Position numbers and translations under genes: made by a program. A model generated the notes under the pieces. The model had not been told where the DNA came from. It was given only the letters and a program-made list of their open reading frames with translations, and did not search any database. 26,474 nucleotides of DNA from NCBI GenBank assembly GCA_029256485.1, contig JAQSXU010000040.1, positions 1 to 26,474 on the forward strand, written 5' to 3'. The stretch is from Clostridiaceae bacterium (lineage in GTDB: Bacteria > Bacillota_A > Clostridia > Clostridiales > Clostridiaceae). Shown here one piece after another: positions 13,881 through 22,819 of this stretch. The number at the start of each line of letters is the position of its first letter. Positions within the stretch are counted from its first letter, which is position 1.

Positions 13881-16800
13881 TTATTTTATACACTCAAATG
13901 CAGTTATAATCTTCTCTGTTTCATCTGTTGGAATCCACTCTTCTCCAACTTTTCTCTTTTTAAACTGTTCTCTAAACTCATATATCTTCAATATACTATA
14001 TTGACCAAATGGACTAAGTTTAAATATTTTTGCTGATGTTATCTTTGTTTTAAATTCTTCTCCAGTCTTAATATTTCTTACTAATAAATATGGAGTAGCT
14101 GGATTATTATAAGTTTTAAAGTCCAATACTACGTAATAATCTTTACTTACTTTTGGATTTGCGTATGTAGTATATTGCAAATATTCCATTTCAAATTTAA
14201 TATGTTCAATGATTGACATTGGTTTATCTTCTAATTTAGAACACATTTCTGTTACAAGTCCTTTTGTATCGAGTTCTTTGTATAATTTCTCTGTTTCTTT
14301 ACTACTATATTTTTTCATCAAAAACTCATTAAGTTGAAGTTTATCAAAATCAGCTTTTTTAATTTGTTTTACATTGTAGAGATTATTATAAACCTCAATT
14401 ACATTAAGCAAGTATTTATTATTACCAAACATACTAAAGAAGTTAAGACCTGTAAGAATTGTTAATTGTCTTGCATCTACTGAAGTTTGTTTATGTATAT
14501 CTGTTAATAATTCAATAAAGTTATTATATTTATTTTTGGATAACTCCATTAGTTCTTCTGCTATTTTTGAATTACAATACTTAATTGATAATATTCCTTT
14601 GTAGATAGTATTGTCTTTTCTGTCTATGGTATATTCTGAAAGAGATTTACCAAATTGTATTGGTTTAATTTCTATATTAAAATATCTTGCAAGATTAATA
14701 CCATTATTTGTATCTTCTTCGTTTTCAGCTCTATTCAAGTAAGCAGTAATAAATTCAATTGTATAATATGTTCTCAAATTTACACAAGCATATCCATTCA
14801 TACTGTAGCTGGTAGAATGGTTAAATCCAAATTGATATTCCGAGCTATCGGCTACAATCTGAACAAATTGTTCTGCTTCTTTTTCCGCTATTTCTCTTGG
14901 TTTACTAGAGTGTTTACAGTATCCTTCGAGGATTTTAGGTAATTGTTCTTTCAAACCTTCTTGATCCTTTTTGCCTATACAATTATGTACTATTATTTCG
15001 TTGGCAACATAATTATGATTGTCTTTTACCTCAATATCATAAACATTTGAAATACCATATTCTTCTATTTTAATTATTTTCAACGGTATATATTCAGCCA
15101 TTAATAATTCATAAGTTTTAGGACTGTATACAAACTTTACAATATCTAATGCTTTAGTATTTGTTATTGTGCTGTTTTTATTTAATTTAAATCCATTGTG
15201 TTTATATCCTCCAATTTGATTTCCTATATCTGAAAAACTGATATTTCTATCATTGGCATTCTTTATAATTTCTTCATAACACTCTTCTGGAAGAATGTAA
15301 TCATATTGTAATGTTCTATTTTTTGCTAACTCTAAAATATTAAAATAATCATCCTTTTTTCTTCCAACAATCAATGTTGCTATTGTGTTACAAAACTTTT
15401 CTACTGAATCAACTTGTCGTATGATTAAATGATAGCACATATAATCATATCCTTTTACATTTTTTGACTCTACATATGAATATATATTATACTTCATTAA
15501 CAATGACTTTATTTGGTAGGCAAGTTCTCTGCTTGTTGTATAATATTCAATACAAGTATTTTTTAAGTTGTAACCACCATCAGTATTAAACAATCCTGCA
15601 AGTAGATTTGTTAATTTGCTACCTACTGGATAATTCATAATTTCATAAGGTATTCTTTTCAATCCAGCCTTCTTTACTAGGTCATATTTTGTTAATAAGT
15701 TTTGTAAAATCATTCTATGATTTTTTGATTTAATATAAATTGAGTATATATAGTCAACTTCAACTCCATTTTGAATATGATCTGTGAACTCACAATTTTT
15801 ATTATATCTTGATAATTCAGATACACAGTTTTTAAATTTTTCTATAACACAAAGTTCTGAATTTGTAAAATGTATATTGTTTATATCTCCAATCGAGCCA
15901 TCTCCAATTAATAACCCTAATAAAAACATTTCGTTTTCAGAAAGTCTCTGATTTGGTTTTAAATTATCAGATGTAGGATGTATTACAGATGGTGTCATTA
16001 CATAATCATTATTTGTTAATTCTTTTACTTGTTTCCATCCGTTCTGTGTTAATATTTTGTGGTTATCTGTAGCAATAATATAATTATCTTGTTGTGTATA
16101 AATTTTATAAGTCTGTTTTATACCATTATTAAATTTATTGATAACAGGTTTATGTGTAATATTATTACTGTTATCAATACATACAACCTTATCACCAACT
16201 TCAACATCTTTTATTCTTTTTCTGTTTCCATTAGACATTAACACTAAAGAATTTTCATCTAAGCATCTACGAGTAGTGTCTGCGGCAGAACCTGTAAAAT
16301 CACAAATATCTGTTAAGAATTTAATTGTATCCTCTTGAAATATTAAATATCCATTATTATCTTCTAGTAATTTATCAATTTCTTCTGATGGATTTTTATT
16401 AAATTCACCTGCAATCATTTTATCTCTGTATGATTTGCCAGACGGTCTTAGTGCTGCGTTTACCATAGACATATGGTTAACTGTGTGTGGTTTGAAGTTC
16501 TTCAACAAATCAAATGCATAATCACCTTCAAACTGAAACACCCCTTGTTGAGTCTCTATCATATTATTCCAAACTTTATCATCTTCCCAATTTATTTCGT
16601 GAGCTTTTGGGTATGGTATTCCAGCATATCTACAAGCATCTTTAATAATTCCAACTGTTTTAAGTCCTAATATATCAAATTTTACGTAGTTAAGCGAATC
16701 GACAGCTTTCATCGCACATGTTGATACAGGCATGTTTAAATCTCCATCTTTATAGAATAATCCAATACTATCAGCCAGTGTTATAGGTGATCCTATAATA

Positions 16801-18485
16801 CCGCTAGGATGAGTTCCTTTTGCAACTATAGTACCTTTTAATCCTTTTAAATAGTAGAATAAGTCTTGGTTATCATTAATTAAAGAGTCATATGAATTTT
16901 TAGTTTTTTCTGCTTTTATTTTCGCATCCTTGTTATTAATTCTAGTCATATAAATATTATGATTATCAAAAGTGATTGTAGATGATTCTAATATACCGTT
17001 TTCAACCAATTCTTCGCTATTTACTTCTTCTTGCATAATTTTACTATATGTATTAAATAATTCGTCAAATTGGTTTTTAATATCCATTACTTTTCCCAAA
17101 TCTTTATATCCAAGTCCACCAGCTAATACATCTATACATCCTCTATCTTGTAATGTTGAAAATGCAGCAATATATGCTGTTTTTTGTGGAGTAAATCTTT
17201 CGATAATATATTTATAAACTTTTTCTCTGTCTTCTGGTGCAAAGTCTACATCAATATCTCCAAGCGATATTCTATCTTCATTACAAAATCTAGAAAATAC
17301 TGTTTTCCACACAATAGGATCTGTATCTGTAATATCTGTTATGTAAGCAATAGTGCTACCGGCCACACTACCTCTTCCAAAACCATATGGTATACCATTG
17401 TTTGTACACCATTCTAACAATTCAGACATAAACATCATAAAGCTTTCCATTCCAAGTTTACACATTACTTTAAATTCTTCTTTTATCTTTTCTTTATACT
17501 CTTTTTCAGTATGATTTATTAAGTCTAAACAATTATTAGATTTTTTTTCTTCATATTTTCTATAAATCAAATCCATCCACTGCTGTCTTACATTATCACC
17601 ATATAATGTCGGATATTTAAAATTCTTATCAAACTTAAAATCTTCAACCATATTAGCAAATACATTAGTATTATTAATTGCATTCATAAAAACTTCTTCT
17701 GCTAGTGATTTTTGTAATTTAAATGCTTCAACCAACTCATCATAATTTTTCCACGTCAAATCAAATTCATCTTCACTGCCATAGAAACTTTTTTTGTATA
17801 TCTGTAATATCTTTCTGCATTCTGCTTTGTATTTACTTGATGAATGTGTATCTGTTCCAGCAATTAAAGGTATACCTTTTTCTAAACTTAATTTATACAA
17901 CTTATTATTATATCTAATTTGATCTTCACAATTATGGTATTGTATTTCAAGAAAACATCTATGTTTGTTTTTTGACAACCATTCAACAATTGTATTATAA
18001 TCGTTTATTTTTTCATTATTGTCCCATTTATTCAATGGCGAAGCTAAACAAGCTGTAACAACCATAATGTTGTCACTTGTATTCATCAATTCTTCAAGCG
18101 AAATACGTGGATTATAATACATGTGTCTATCAGAATTATCTTCACAAACACCTTTTGATGTGGATAATGAAATCAATTCATTTAGCTCAAGTACACCTTT
18201 ATAATTCTTTGCATATAAACCAATATGTCCGCCTCTATCATCATCCTCTAATTTCCCACACAAATATAACTCTACTCCGTGAATATATTTAATTCCTGCT
18301 TTATCACACTCTTGTTTTTTCTTTATCCAATCATATATTCCACCATGATTACTAAATGCAATCGCTTTCATTCCTTGCTTTTTTGCAAGTTTAATATACT
18401 CTTTAAAATTAGAACATGAATCTGCGTATCCATTACAATTACTTGTATCGTCATGTAAATGATACACCGTATAATTATTATCCAC
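13881..18485 (-). CDS. dnaE: DnaE-type DNA polymerase III alpha subunit containing an intein
   Basis: 1534 aa precursor; 1106 aa after intein removal, the normal DnaE size. The PHP domain is at the N-terminus (H9-L-H11; FSNHGG near H47). The palm has GRGSVAGSTIAY (near residue 370), catalytic D412 and D414 in GDIDVDF, and the third acidic residue D604 in VKFDILGLKTV. A beta-binding/HhH region and a C-terminal OB fold (about residue 1440 on) follow. There is no 3'-5' exonuclease insertion as in PolC, so proofreading, if any, must come from elsewhere or the PHP domain. The intein sits between RR and CIGKK, the conserved fingers region. Start is GTG with a strong GGAGGTGG site; the upstream nuclease gene ends 12 nt before. 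Confidence 0.96.
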   Translation of the reverse strand: MDNNYTVYHLHDDTSNCNGYADSCSNFKEYIKLAKKQGMKAIAFSNHGGIYDWIKKKQECDKAGIKYIHGVELYLCGKLEDDDRGGHIGLYAKNYKGVLELNELISLSTSKGVCEDNSDRHMYYNPRISLEELMNTSDNIMVVTACLASPLNKWDNNEKINDYNTIVEWLSKNKHRCFLEIQYHNCEDQIRYNNKLYKLSLEKGIPLIAGTDTHSSSKYKAECRKILQIYKKSFYGSEDEFDLTWKNYDELVEAFKLQKSLAEEVFMNAINNTNVFANMVEDFKFDKNFKYPTLYGDNVRQQWMDLIYRKYEEKKSNNCLDLINHTEKEYKEKIKEEFKVMCKLGMESFMMFMSELLEWCTNNGIPYGFGRGSVAGSTIAYITDITDTDPIVWKTVFSRFCNEDRISLGDIDVDFAPEDREKVYKYIIERFTPQKTAYIAAFSTLQDRGCIDVLAGGLGYKDLGKVMDIKNQFDELFNTYSKIMQEEVNSEELVENGILESSTITFDNHNIYMTRINNKDAKIKAEKTKNSYDSLINDNQDLFYYLKGLKGTIVAKGTHPSGIIGSPITLADSIGLFYKDGDLNMPVSTCAMKAVDSLNYVKFDILGLKTVGIIKDACRYAGIPYPKAHEINWEDDKVWNNMIETQQGVFQFEGDYAFDLLKNFKPHTVNHMSMVNAALRPSGKSYRDKMIAGEFNKNPSEEIDKLLEDNNGYLIFQEDTIKFLTDICDFTGSAADTTRRCLDENSLVLMSNGNRKRIKDVEVGDKVVCIDNSNNITHKPVINKFNNGIKQTYKIYTQQDNYIIATDNHKILTQNGWKQVKELTNNDYVMTPSVIHPTSDNLKPNQRLSENEMFLLGLLIGDGSIGDINNIHFTNSELCVIEKFKNCVSELSRYNKNCEFTDHIQNGVEVDYIYSIYIKSKNHRMILQNLLTKYDLVKKAGLKRIPYEIMNYPVGSKLTNLLAGLFNTDGGYNLKNTCIEYYTTSRELAYQIKSLLMKYNIYSYVESKNVKGYDYMCYHLIIRQVDSVEKFCNTIATLIVGRKKDDYFNILELAKNRTLQYDYILPEECYEEIIKNANDRNISFSDIGNQIGGYKHNGFKLNKNSTITNTKALDIVKFVYSPKTYELLMAEYIPLKIIKIEEYGISNVYDIEVKDNHNYVANEIIVHNCIGKKDQEGLKEQLPKILEGYCKHSSKPREIAEKEAEQFVQIVADSSEYQFGFNHSTSYSMNGYACVNLRTYYTIEFITAYLNRAENEEDTNNGINLARYFNIEIKPIQFGKSLSEYTIDRKDNTIYKGILSIKYCNSKIAEELMELSKNKYNNFIELLTDIHKQTSVDARQLTILTGLNFFSMFGNNKYLLNVIEVYNNLYNVKQIKKADFDKLQLNEFLMKKYSSKETEKLYKELDTKGLVTEMCSKLEDKPMSIIEHIKFEMEYLQYTTYANPKVSKDYYVVLDFKTYNNPATPYLLVRNIKTGEEFKTKITSAKIFKLSPFGQYSILKIYEFREQFKKRKVGEEWIPTDETEKIITAFECIK
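14982..16265 (-). mobile_element. LAGLIDADG intein in the DNA polymerase
   Basis: 428-aa in-frame insertion (precursor residues 741-1168). It starts with Cys (CLDENSLVLM), has a block B TDNH at intein residues 66-69, and ends V-H-N before an extein Cys (C1169), giving all residues needed for splicing. Two LAGLIDADG motifs are visible: LLGLLIGDG (115-123) and LLAGLFNTDG (221-230), with their acidic residues intact, so the homing endonuclease is probably active. Residues about 300-390 form an extra segment (YILPEECYEEIIKNANDRNI, then FSDIGNQIGGYKHNGF) between endonuclease and C-terminal splicing block, perhaps a helix-turn-helix DNA-recognition region. The insertion point is the conserved RR-x-[IM]-GKK site of DnaE. 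Confidence 0.95.
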
Positions 18486-18496
18486 TTAACCACCTC

Positions 18497-19666
18497 CTAT
18501 AAACTATTTAACCATTCCAAATCATCTGTTTCATTATCGTTTAAATCACTGCCAACTCCACCAAACATATCAGTTCCATTCTTTTTGGTTTCTAATTTAT
18601 CTAAATATTTCTTATATGGTTTATGTAAATTTGCTGAATAAGAACATAAATTAGCAAAATAATAACTTTGTTTATCTACGCTTTCATCTGAATCAAAGAA
18701 TAGTGACTCATCTTTAGTTATTTTATATCGTTCTTCTATGTCACAAATCTCATCAAGAGTTTTAACAATATCTTCTTTCAATTCATCAATAAGATCCTGT
18801 GTTAAATCTACAAATATATAACAATCATCAATAATATATTTTTCTTGCACTTCTTTTGGTAGACATTTAATGTCATTGGTTGTGATTAGCAATTCAATAT
18901 AGTCGTCAATCTCTTCTTCGCTATAACCGAAATGTTTCAACCATGTTTTTGAGTTTGCTTTTAAACTTTCTCCTATCTTACATCGTTCTATTTGTCTAAT
19001 ATTATTTTTACCATTCTTTAATTCAGTTGTAACGTTAACATATTTAAGGAAGTTCCAACATATTTTAATTTTTTCTAGTGGAATACCTAATTGTCGTAAT
19101 CCTTCTGCATATAAAATAAGCTGTCCTGCCTCTCCAATTGCTTTTTCTCCTTTATAAATTGAAGATGTTTTCCAATCCTGAATAATAAAATTACCATCTG
19201 AATCCTTCTTTGTTAGATCAATATATCCTTGAAATATATATTTACCTACTTTAATTGTAATAAATCTTTCTAAATCTACTTTTACTGTAATAGGTTTATG
19301 ATTCTTGAAGAAGTGTTTTAAATTAGCCATATACTTTTCTTTGATTGTATCGTTCTTTTCTTCATTACTTCTATCAAATTTCAAATCTGCAACTTCTAAT
19401 GTAATTGCTGCATCGTCAAATTCAGTAGCTAATTCATTGTATGTAATTTCTTTTTTATAAAACTTCTCTAAGATGTCGTGTGCAAATCCTCCACTAGCAC
19501 CATATATTGAATCATCTCTATCTGGTTTTACTTTAGGATTTACTACATATGATAAGAAATATTCATATGGAGAAGTCTTGTATTTATAATATCGTGACCA
19601 ACTCCATAGTGTATCAACTCCATATTTATCTTTTATATTATTTAACTCTTCGTATGTTTTTCTCAT
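18497..19666 (-). CDS. RecB-like PD-(D/E)XK nuclease
   Basis: 389 aa. All core motifs of the Cas4/RecB nuclease superfamily are visible: GGFAHDILEKFY (H63), GYIDL (D150), QDWKTSS (D164, K166) and Q182-x3-Y186 in GQLILYAEG. It probably acts as an exonuclease in replication-linked recombination or end processing, between primase and polymerase genes. The C-terminus is a disordered Asp-rich tail ending DDLEWLNSL, very like the tail of the ssDNA-binding protein at 24019 (DNSWLDNL). The ATG overlaps the primase stop by 4 nt (ATGA), so translation is coupled. A four-Cys iron-sulphur pattern as in Cas4 or AddB is not evident. Confidence 0.9.
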   Translation of the reverse strand: MRKTYEELNNIKDKYGVDTLWSWSRYYKYKTSPYEYFLSYVVNPKVKPDRDDSIYGASGGFAHDILEKFYKKEITYNELATEFDDAAITLEVADLKFDRSNEEKNDTIKEKYMANLKHFFKNHKPITVKVDLERFITIKVGKYIFQGYIDLTKKDSDGNFIIQDWKTSSIYKGEKAIGEAGQLILYAEGLRQLGIPLEKIKICWNFLKYVNVTTELKNGKNNIRQIERCKIGESLKANSKTWLKHFGYSEEEIDDYIELLITTNDIKCLPKEVQEKYIIDDCYIFVDLTQDLIDELKEDIVKTLDEICDIEERYKITKDESLFFDSDESVDKQSYYFANLCSYSANLHKPYKKYLDKLETKKNGTDMFGGVGSDLNDNETDDLEWLNSL

Positions 19667-20760
19667 TTAATCTTCCTTTCTAGTGATTTCAAATATTCTT
19701 TATGTTCAAATTCATCATAGACTGTCCTATACTTAAATAAAAACTCATATATCTTATTTGGCTTGTCGGCAGGAGCTTCTTTGTCTTCTAATAAATCCCA
19801 TTTATCATATATATAACTTACCTTTCGTAAGTGATAAAACTTTTCACAACAATGTCTTATATAATCTATATCTATACCTTTATCAAAGCTTATAATTATC
19901 TCACTAATATTTAATCCTAATAGTATTCTTACTTGTTCATCAGAAATATCATGACAACCAACTGCAACACCAGTACCATCCAACAAACTATGACGTTTTA
20001 AAACCGATTTCTCAGACTCCCAAATTATCGCATATCCAGCCTTTTCAATAGTTTCATAGTTTTCATACAATCCATACAGATTAATAGTTTTTGTATATGG
20101 CTTAATAGCAAAATATTTTGGTATATCAAATTCATCATAGTTTTCTACCATAGTTCTTCCAGTGATACCAATTAATTCGCCAGTAAGCCAATACCTAACA
20201 GGGATTATAACTCTCTGTCTTCTAAAGCTATATCCTAATTGAAACTTGTTTACTGTATATTGAGTAATTCCTTCCTTAACCCAATTAACATGAATACATG
20301 GTGTATAATCTTCTAGTATCTCATCATCTAACACTTCTATATCTGATACATTGTTTTGCTTTCTGTATTTTTTAACTTTCTTAAATACTGCAAGTGGATC
20401 AAAAACATCCTTTTTCTTTTCTTCTTCTTTTTTATATGTAAATTGCAATCCTAATAAATTATGTGTATATCTCATAGCCTTTTTAAATGATAAATCTTTG
20501 TTGTATTGTATTAATGTAATCAAATCAGATTTATCATCAAAATGTTTTTTTCTTGTATAATTAACGCAATTTAAATACATGTTGTTTTTAATATTAATTG
20601 CATTGATATTATCTCCATCGCCATCTTTATTACTAATGTTTCCACATGAAAAATACTCTTTATTAGGATGATATTTAATCGAATGACATCCAATCTGTTC
20701 TAATATGTATTCAATTTTGTTTTCTTTGTATATGTATTCTTTTAAACTTACAACATCCAA
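19663..20760 (-). CDS. DnaG-type DNA primase
   Basis: 365 aa. The N-terminal zinc-binding domain is CHC2-like (H31, C39, C65 with C25/H26 nearby; YHPNKEYFSCGNIS). The TOPRIM core has the glutamate motif AIIWESEKSVLK (E248/E250) and the aspartates in IIISFDKGID (D293, D297). Conserved FQLGYSFRRQRVIIPV and GRTMVEN segments precede it. It is shorter than bacterial DnaG (about 600 aa) because the helicase-binding C-terminal domain is missing, as in many phage primases. The start is TTG at 20760, about 10 nt after GGAAAGGA. It lies between the DnaB helicase and the nuclease gene, making the primosome pair adjacent. Confidence 0.9.
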   Translation of the reverse strand: MDVVSLKEYIYKENKIEYILEQIGCHSIKYHPNKEYFSCGNISNKDGDGDNINAINIKNNMYLNCVNYTRKKHFDDKSDLITLIQYNKDLSFKKAMRYTHNLLGLQFTYKKEEEKKKDVFDPLAVFKKVKKYRKQNNVSDIEVLDDEILEDYTPCIHVNWVKEGITQYTVNKFQLGYSFRRQRVIIPVRYWLTGELIGITGRTMVENYDEFDIPKYFAIKPYTKTINLYGLYENYETIEKAGYAIIWESEKSVLKRHSLLDGTGVAVGCHDISDEQVRILLGLNISEIIISFDKGIDIDYIRHCCEKFYHLRKVSYIYDKWDLLEDKEAPADKPNKIYEFLFKYRTVYDEFEHKEYLKSLERKIK

Positions 20761-20779
20761 GTAAATATCATCCTTTCCA

Positions 20780-20794
20780 TTGTTTATTATTATT
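20780..20794 (-). repeat. Leader repeat, copy between helicase and primase
   Basis: Minus-strand AATAATAATAAACAA, between the helicase stop codon and the GGAAAGGA site of the primase. Confidence 0.45.
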
Positions 20795-20799
20795 TATTA

Positions 20800-22299
20800 T
20801 TAGAAGTCTTGTACTATATTTGTAATACCAATATCTTTATAAACATTTGTTGATAAGTTATATTCACTAATAATTTGAAATGCGTCTGTCTGTCCAAATC
20901 TGTTCTTAGGAATAAACATAATCATATAATGTTTCTCTCTGTCTAGCTTAAATGGTATTCTACTTTTGCCATTCTTTCCTTCTAACTTATATCCCACTAT
21001 TTCACGTTTTCCACCTGCATACTCATCATCAAAAGGTTTTCTCATCATAAGATTTACAGACATTACATCGACAATAGACTTTGCCTGTCCTATTTCATTG
21101 TTAGTTAAATATCTTTGTTTAATACTTGCCTTTCCTAACTGATATGTCATAAATAGGCATACATTTTTTGCTGAAGGTTTTACAACATCATATAATTCCA
21201 CTGTATCACGCATCATGGATTTAAATATTTCGTCTGATTTAGCATCACAACTTTCTTTTAGAGTATCAAGTATAAAATACTTACATCCTAAACCACTGTA
21301 CTTCTTAATAATCTTAATTGCAGTTTTAGCTGAATATCTTTCAAGAGGTATAACTGTAATATTCTTATTGTCTTTTTTTTCTGCCAACCAATCAGCACAT
21401 TTTCTAAGTAATTTTTTTGTTTCTTCACTAAATTTTCCATCTCTTAATATGTATTTATGCAATTCTTCTTTGAAAATATTGTTTGCTACCCATATTAATA
21501 ACTCTTTTTGTACTTTTGTTTGATCTTCTTCATTGATCATCATAACTATTTTTTCGTCGTATTTAATTATTGATGGGAAAATATAGTTAATTGCAGTTGT
21601 TGATTTACCTATTCCAGAGTTAGCACCTAGACCATATATGTTTCCGTTTGGATTTAAACCACCTATTTCCTTATTAAGTATTTCACAATTATGTAATGGC
21701 AATCCAATACCTGCACCCTTATCAAGCTCATCTATTAACTCATGTAATCCATCAAAAGCATTATAACTTTTAACTTCTCCTTCAACGTCCATAAACATAT
21801 GATTAATAAATGTTTCAAATTCGTTATAGATATCTTCAGCTTTCATATCGCAATAATCACTCAATCTATCCTTTACTGGAAAACCCCACTTAGCTAACTG
21901 AATGACTTTATTCCATTTTTTTAAATCCTTAATATATCCATCAAAATTTTCAACCTTTACATATGAACCAGCTTTTGAAATTGTTTCATACCCATTATAC
22001 TCATCATATTGTTTACTTAATTTTGAGTGCTTCTCAAGGTATAGACCAACTGTAATCTCGTCTAAAATCTTTTTATCCTCAACTTGAATTAAATCATTGG
22101 CTATTGTGAAATAAACTCTCCATACATTACTATTAAAATCATCCAACTTTAAATTTGTTTCATATATTAATTCAGGTTGTTTATATAAAATAGCAACAAC
22201 ATTGGCTTCACAAGCCTCTTTAAATTCATTCACTTTTTTTAAAGTTGCAACCAATTCCTCTTGGAATGGTGTCAATTTTATACTTTTATTTGTCGCCAT
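20800..22299 (-). CDS. DnaB-type replicative helicase
   Basis: 499 aa. The N-terminal helical domain (about 1-170) precedes a RecA-fold ATPase with Walker A GANSGIGKST (225-234), a DnaB-like MMINEEDQTK glutamate segment (about 254-263), Walker B YFILDTLK (near 346) and a downstream FMTYQLGKAS motif with the sensor Gln. It unwinds the fork 5'-3' as a hexamer and partners the primase encoded next. It starts with ATG just after the TGA of the 151-aa gene, so those two are coupled. Intact, no intein. Confidence 0.93.
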   Translation of the reverse strand: MATNKSIKLTPFQEELVATLKKVNEFKEACEANVVAILYKQPELIYETNLKLDDFNSNVWRVYFTIANDLIQVEDKKILDEITVGLYLEKHSKLSKQYDEYNGYETISKAGSYVKVENFDGYIKDLKKWNKVIQLAKWGFPVKDRLSDYCDMKAEDIYNEFETFINHMFMDVEGEVKSYNAFDGLHELIDELDKGAGIGLPLHNCEILNKEIGGLNPNGNIYGLGANSGIGKSTTAINYIFPSIIKYDEKIVMMINEEDQTKVQKELLIWVANNIFKEELHKYILRDGKFSEETKKLLRKCADWLAEKKDNKNITVIPLERYSAKTAIKIIKKYSGLGCKYFILDTLKESCDAKSDEIFKSMMRDTVELYDVVKPSAKNVCLFMTYQLGKASIKQRYLTNNEIGQAKSIVDVMSVNLMMRKPFDDEYAGGKREIVGYKLEGKNGKSRIPFKLDREKHYMIMFIPKNRFGQTDAFQIISEYNLSTNVYKDIGITNIVQDF

Positions 22300-22300
22300 A

Positions 22301-22756
22301 TCACCATAACCCCTCTAATTTTTTATTTACCTTATCATCTGTCTTTCTTGTGTATTCAGCACATTCATGACAAACAGTATCTATGTTAATTACTTCTGTT
22401 TTTTCTTGTGATTTCTTAGCATTGCTAATTCTCATATAAACATCGTTAATATTGTTTTCTACTATTGCTGCGATATATATAAATTTACTCATTTCATTTT
22501 TAAATGTTTTACCATATAATGCACTCATAATTGTTGTTTTACATATTTTGAATGTATATAAAATTGTTTCATATGTATATTTAGCTTTGTTTTCTGTTTT
22601 ATTATTTGCTATTAATTTACCTTGCGTCAGTCCTTTTAACCTTAATACAATATTGTTTGGTAATGCCTGATTTTCATCATATAGCATTATCTCTTTTTTT
22701 ACATACCAATATAAATCATCCCATTGTTTTAATTCTTCCTTTGTCATTTTTGCCAT
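22301..22756 (-). CDS. Hypothetical protein between recombinase and helicase, 151 aa
   Basis: The ATG at 22756 is chosen because GGTGGTG lies 6 nt upstream; a longer in-frame reading begins inside the preceding hairpin region. It reads MAKMTKEELKQWDDLYWYVK at the start and looks mostly helical. The C-terminus has a C-x2-C pair in VCHECAEYTRKTDD and ends KLEGLW. Its position directly upstream of the helicase, with the two genes abutting, is where many phages encode a helicase loader or replisome adaptor. However, no Walker motif is present, so a DnaC-like ATPase loader is excluded. Function unknown. Confidence 0.75.
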   Translation of the reverse strand: MAKMTKEELKQWDDLYWYVKKEIMLYDENQALPNNIVLRLKGLTQGKLIANNKTENKAKYTYETILYTFKICKTTIMSALYGKTFKNEMSKFIYIAAIVENNINDVYMRISNAKKSQEKTEVINIDTVCHECAEYTRKTDDKVNKKLEGLW

Positions 22757-22778
22757 AAATTCACCACCTTTAATATTA

Positions 22779-22801
22779 AGGGAGTGCAATAAACACTCCC
22801 T
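22779..22801 (-). promoter_or_regulatory. 8-bp hairpin ahead of the 151-aa gene
   Basis: AGGGAGTG and CACTCCCT flank a 7-nt loop. On the minus strand it is followed by TTAATATTA, too poor in T for a strong terminator, then by the ribosome binding site. It may attenuate or process the transcript between the recombinase and helicase genes. Confidence 0.5.
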
Positions 22802-22819
22802 ATTTCTAATTCAAACTAG

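Noticed and set aside
14982..16265. Stand-alone homing endonuclease gene or a split polymerase
   Set aside because: The insertion is in frame, starts with Cys, ends His-Asn before Cys, and restores a 1106-aa DnaE when removed, so it is a contiguous intein.
13098..18641. Numerous plus-strand frames of 60-95 codons opposite the polymerase and helicase genes
   Set aside because: Low-complexity Ile/Ser/Phe-rich translations without ribosome binding sites, fully explained as complements of real minus-strand genes.
18497..19666. Cas4 and therefore a CRISPR locus
   Set aside because: The nuclease has the RecB-type core but no evident four-Cys iron-sulphur cluster, no cas1/cas2 neighbours and no repeat-spacer array in the window.
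22779..22801. Intrinsic terminator between the Sak4-like gene and the helicase operon
   Set aside because: The stem is good but the following TTAATATTA lacks a proper T-run, and no clear promoter follows for the essential helicase; an attenuator or processing hairpin is more likely.
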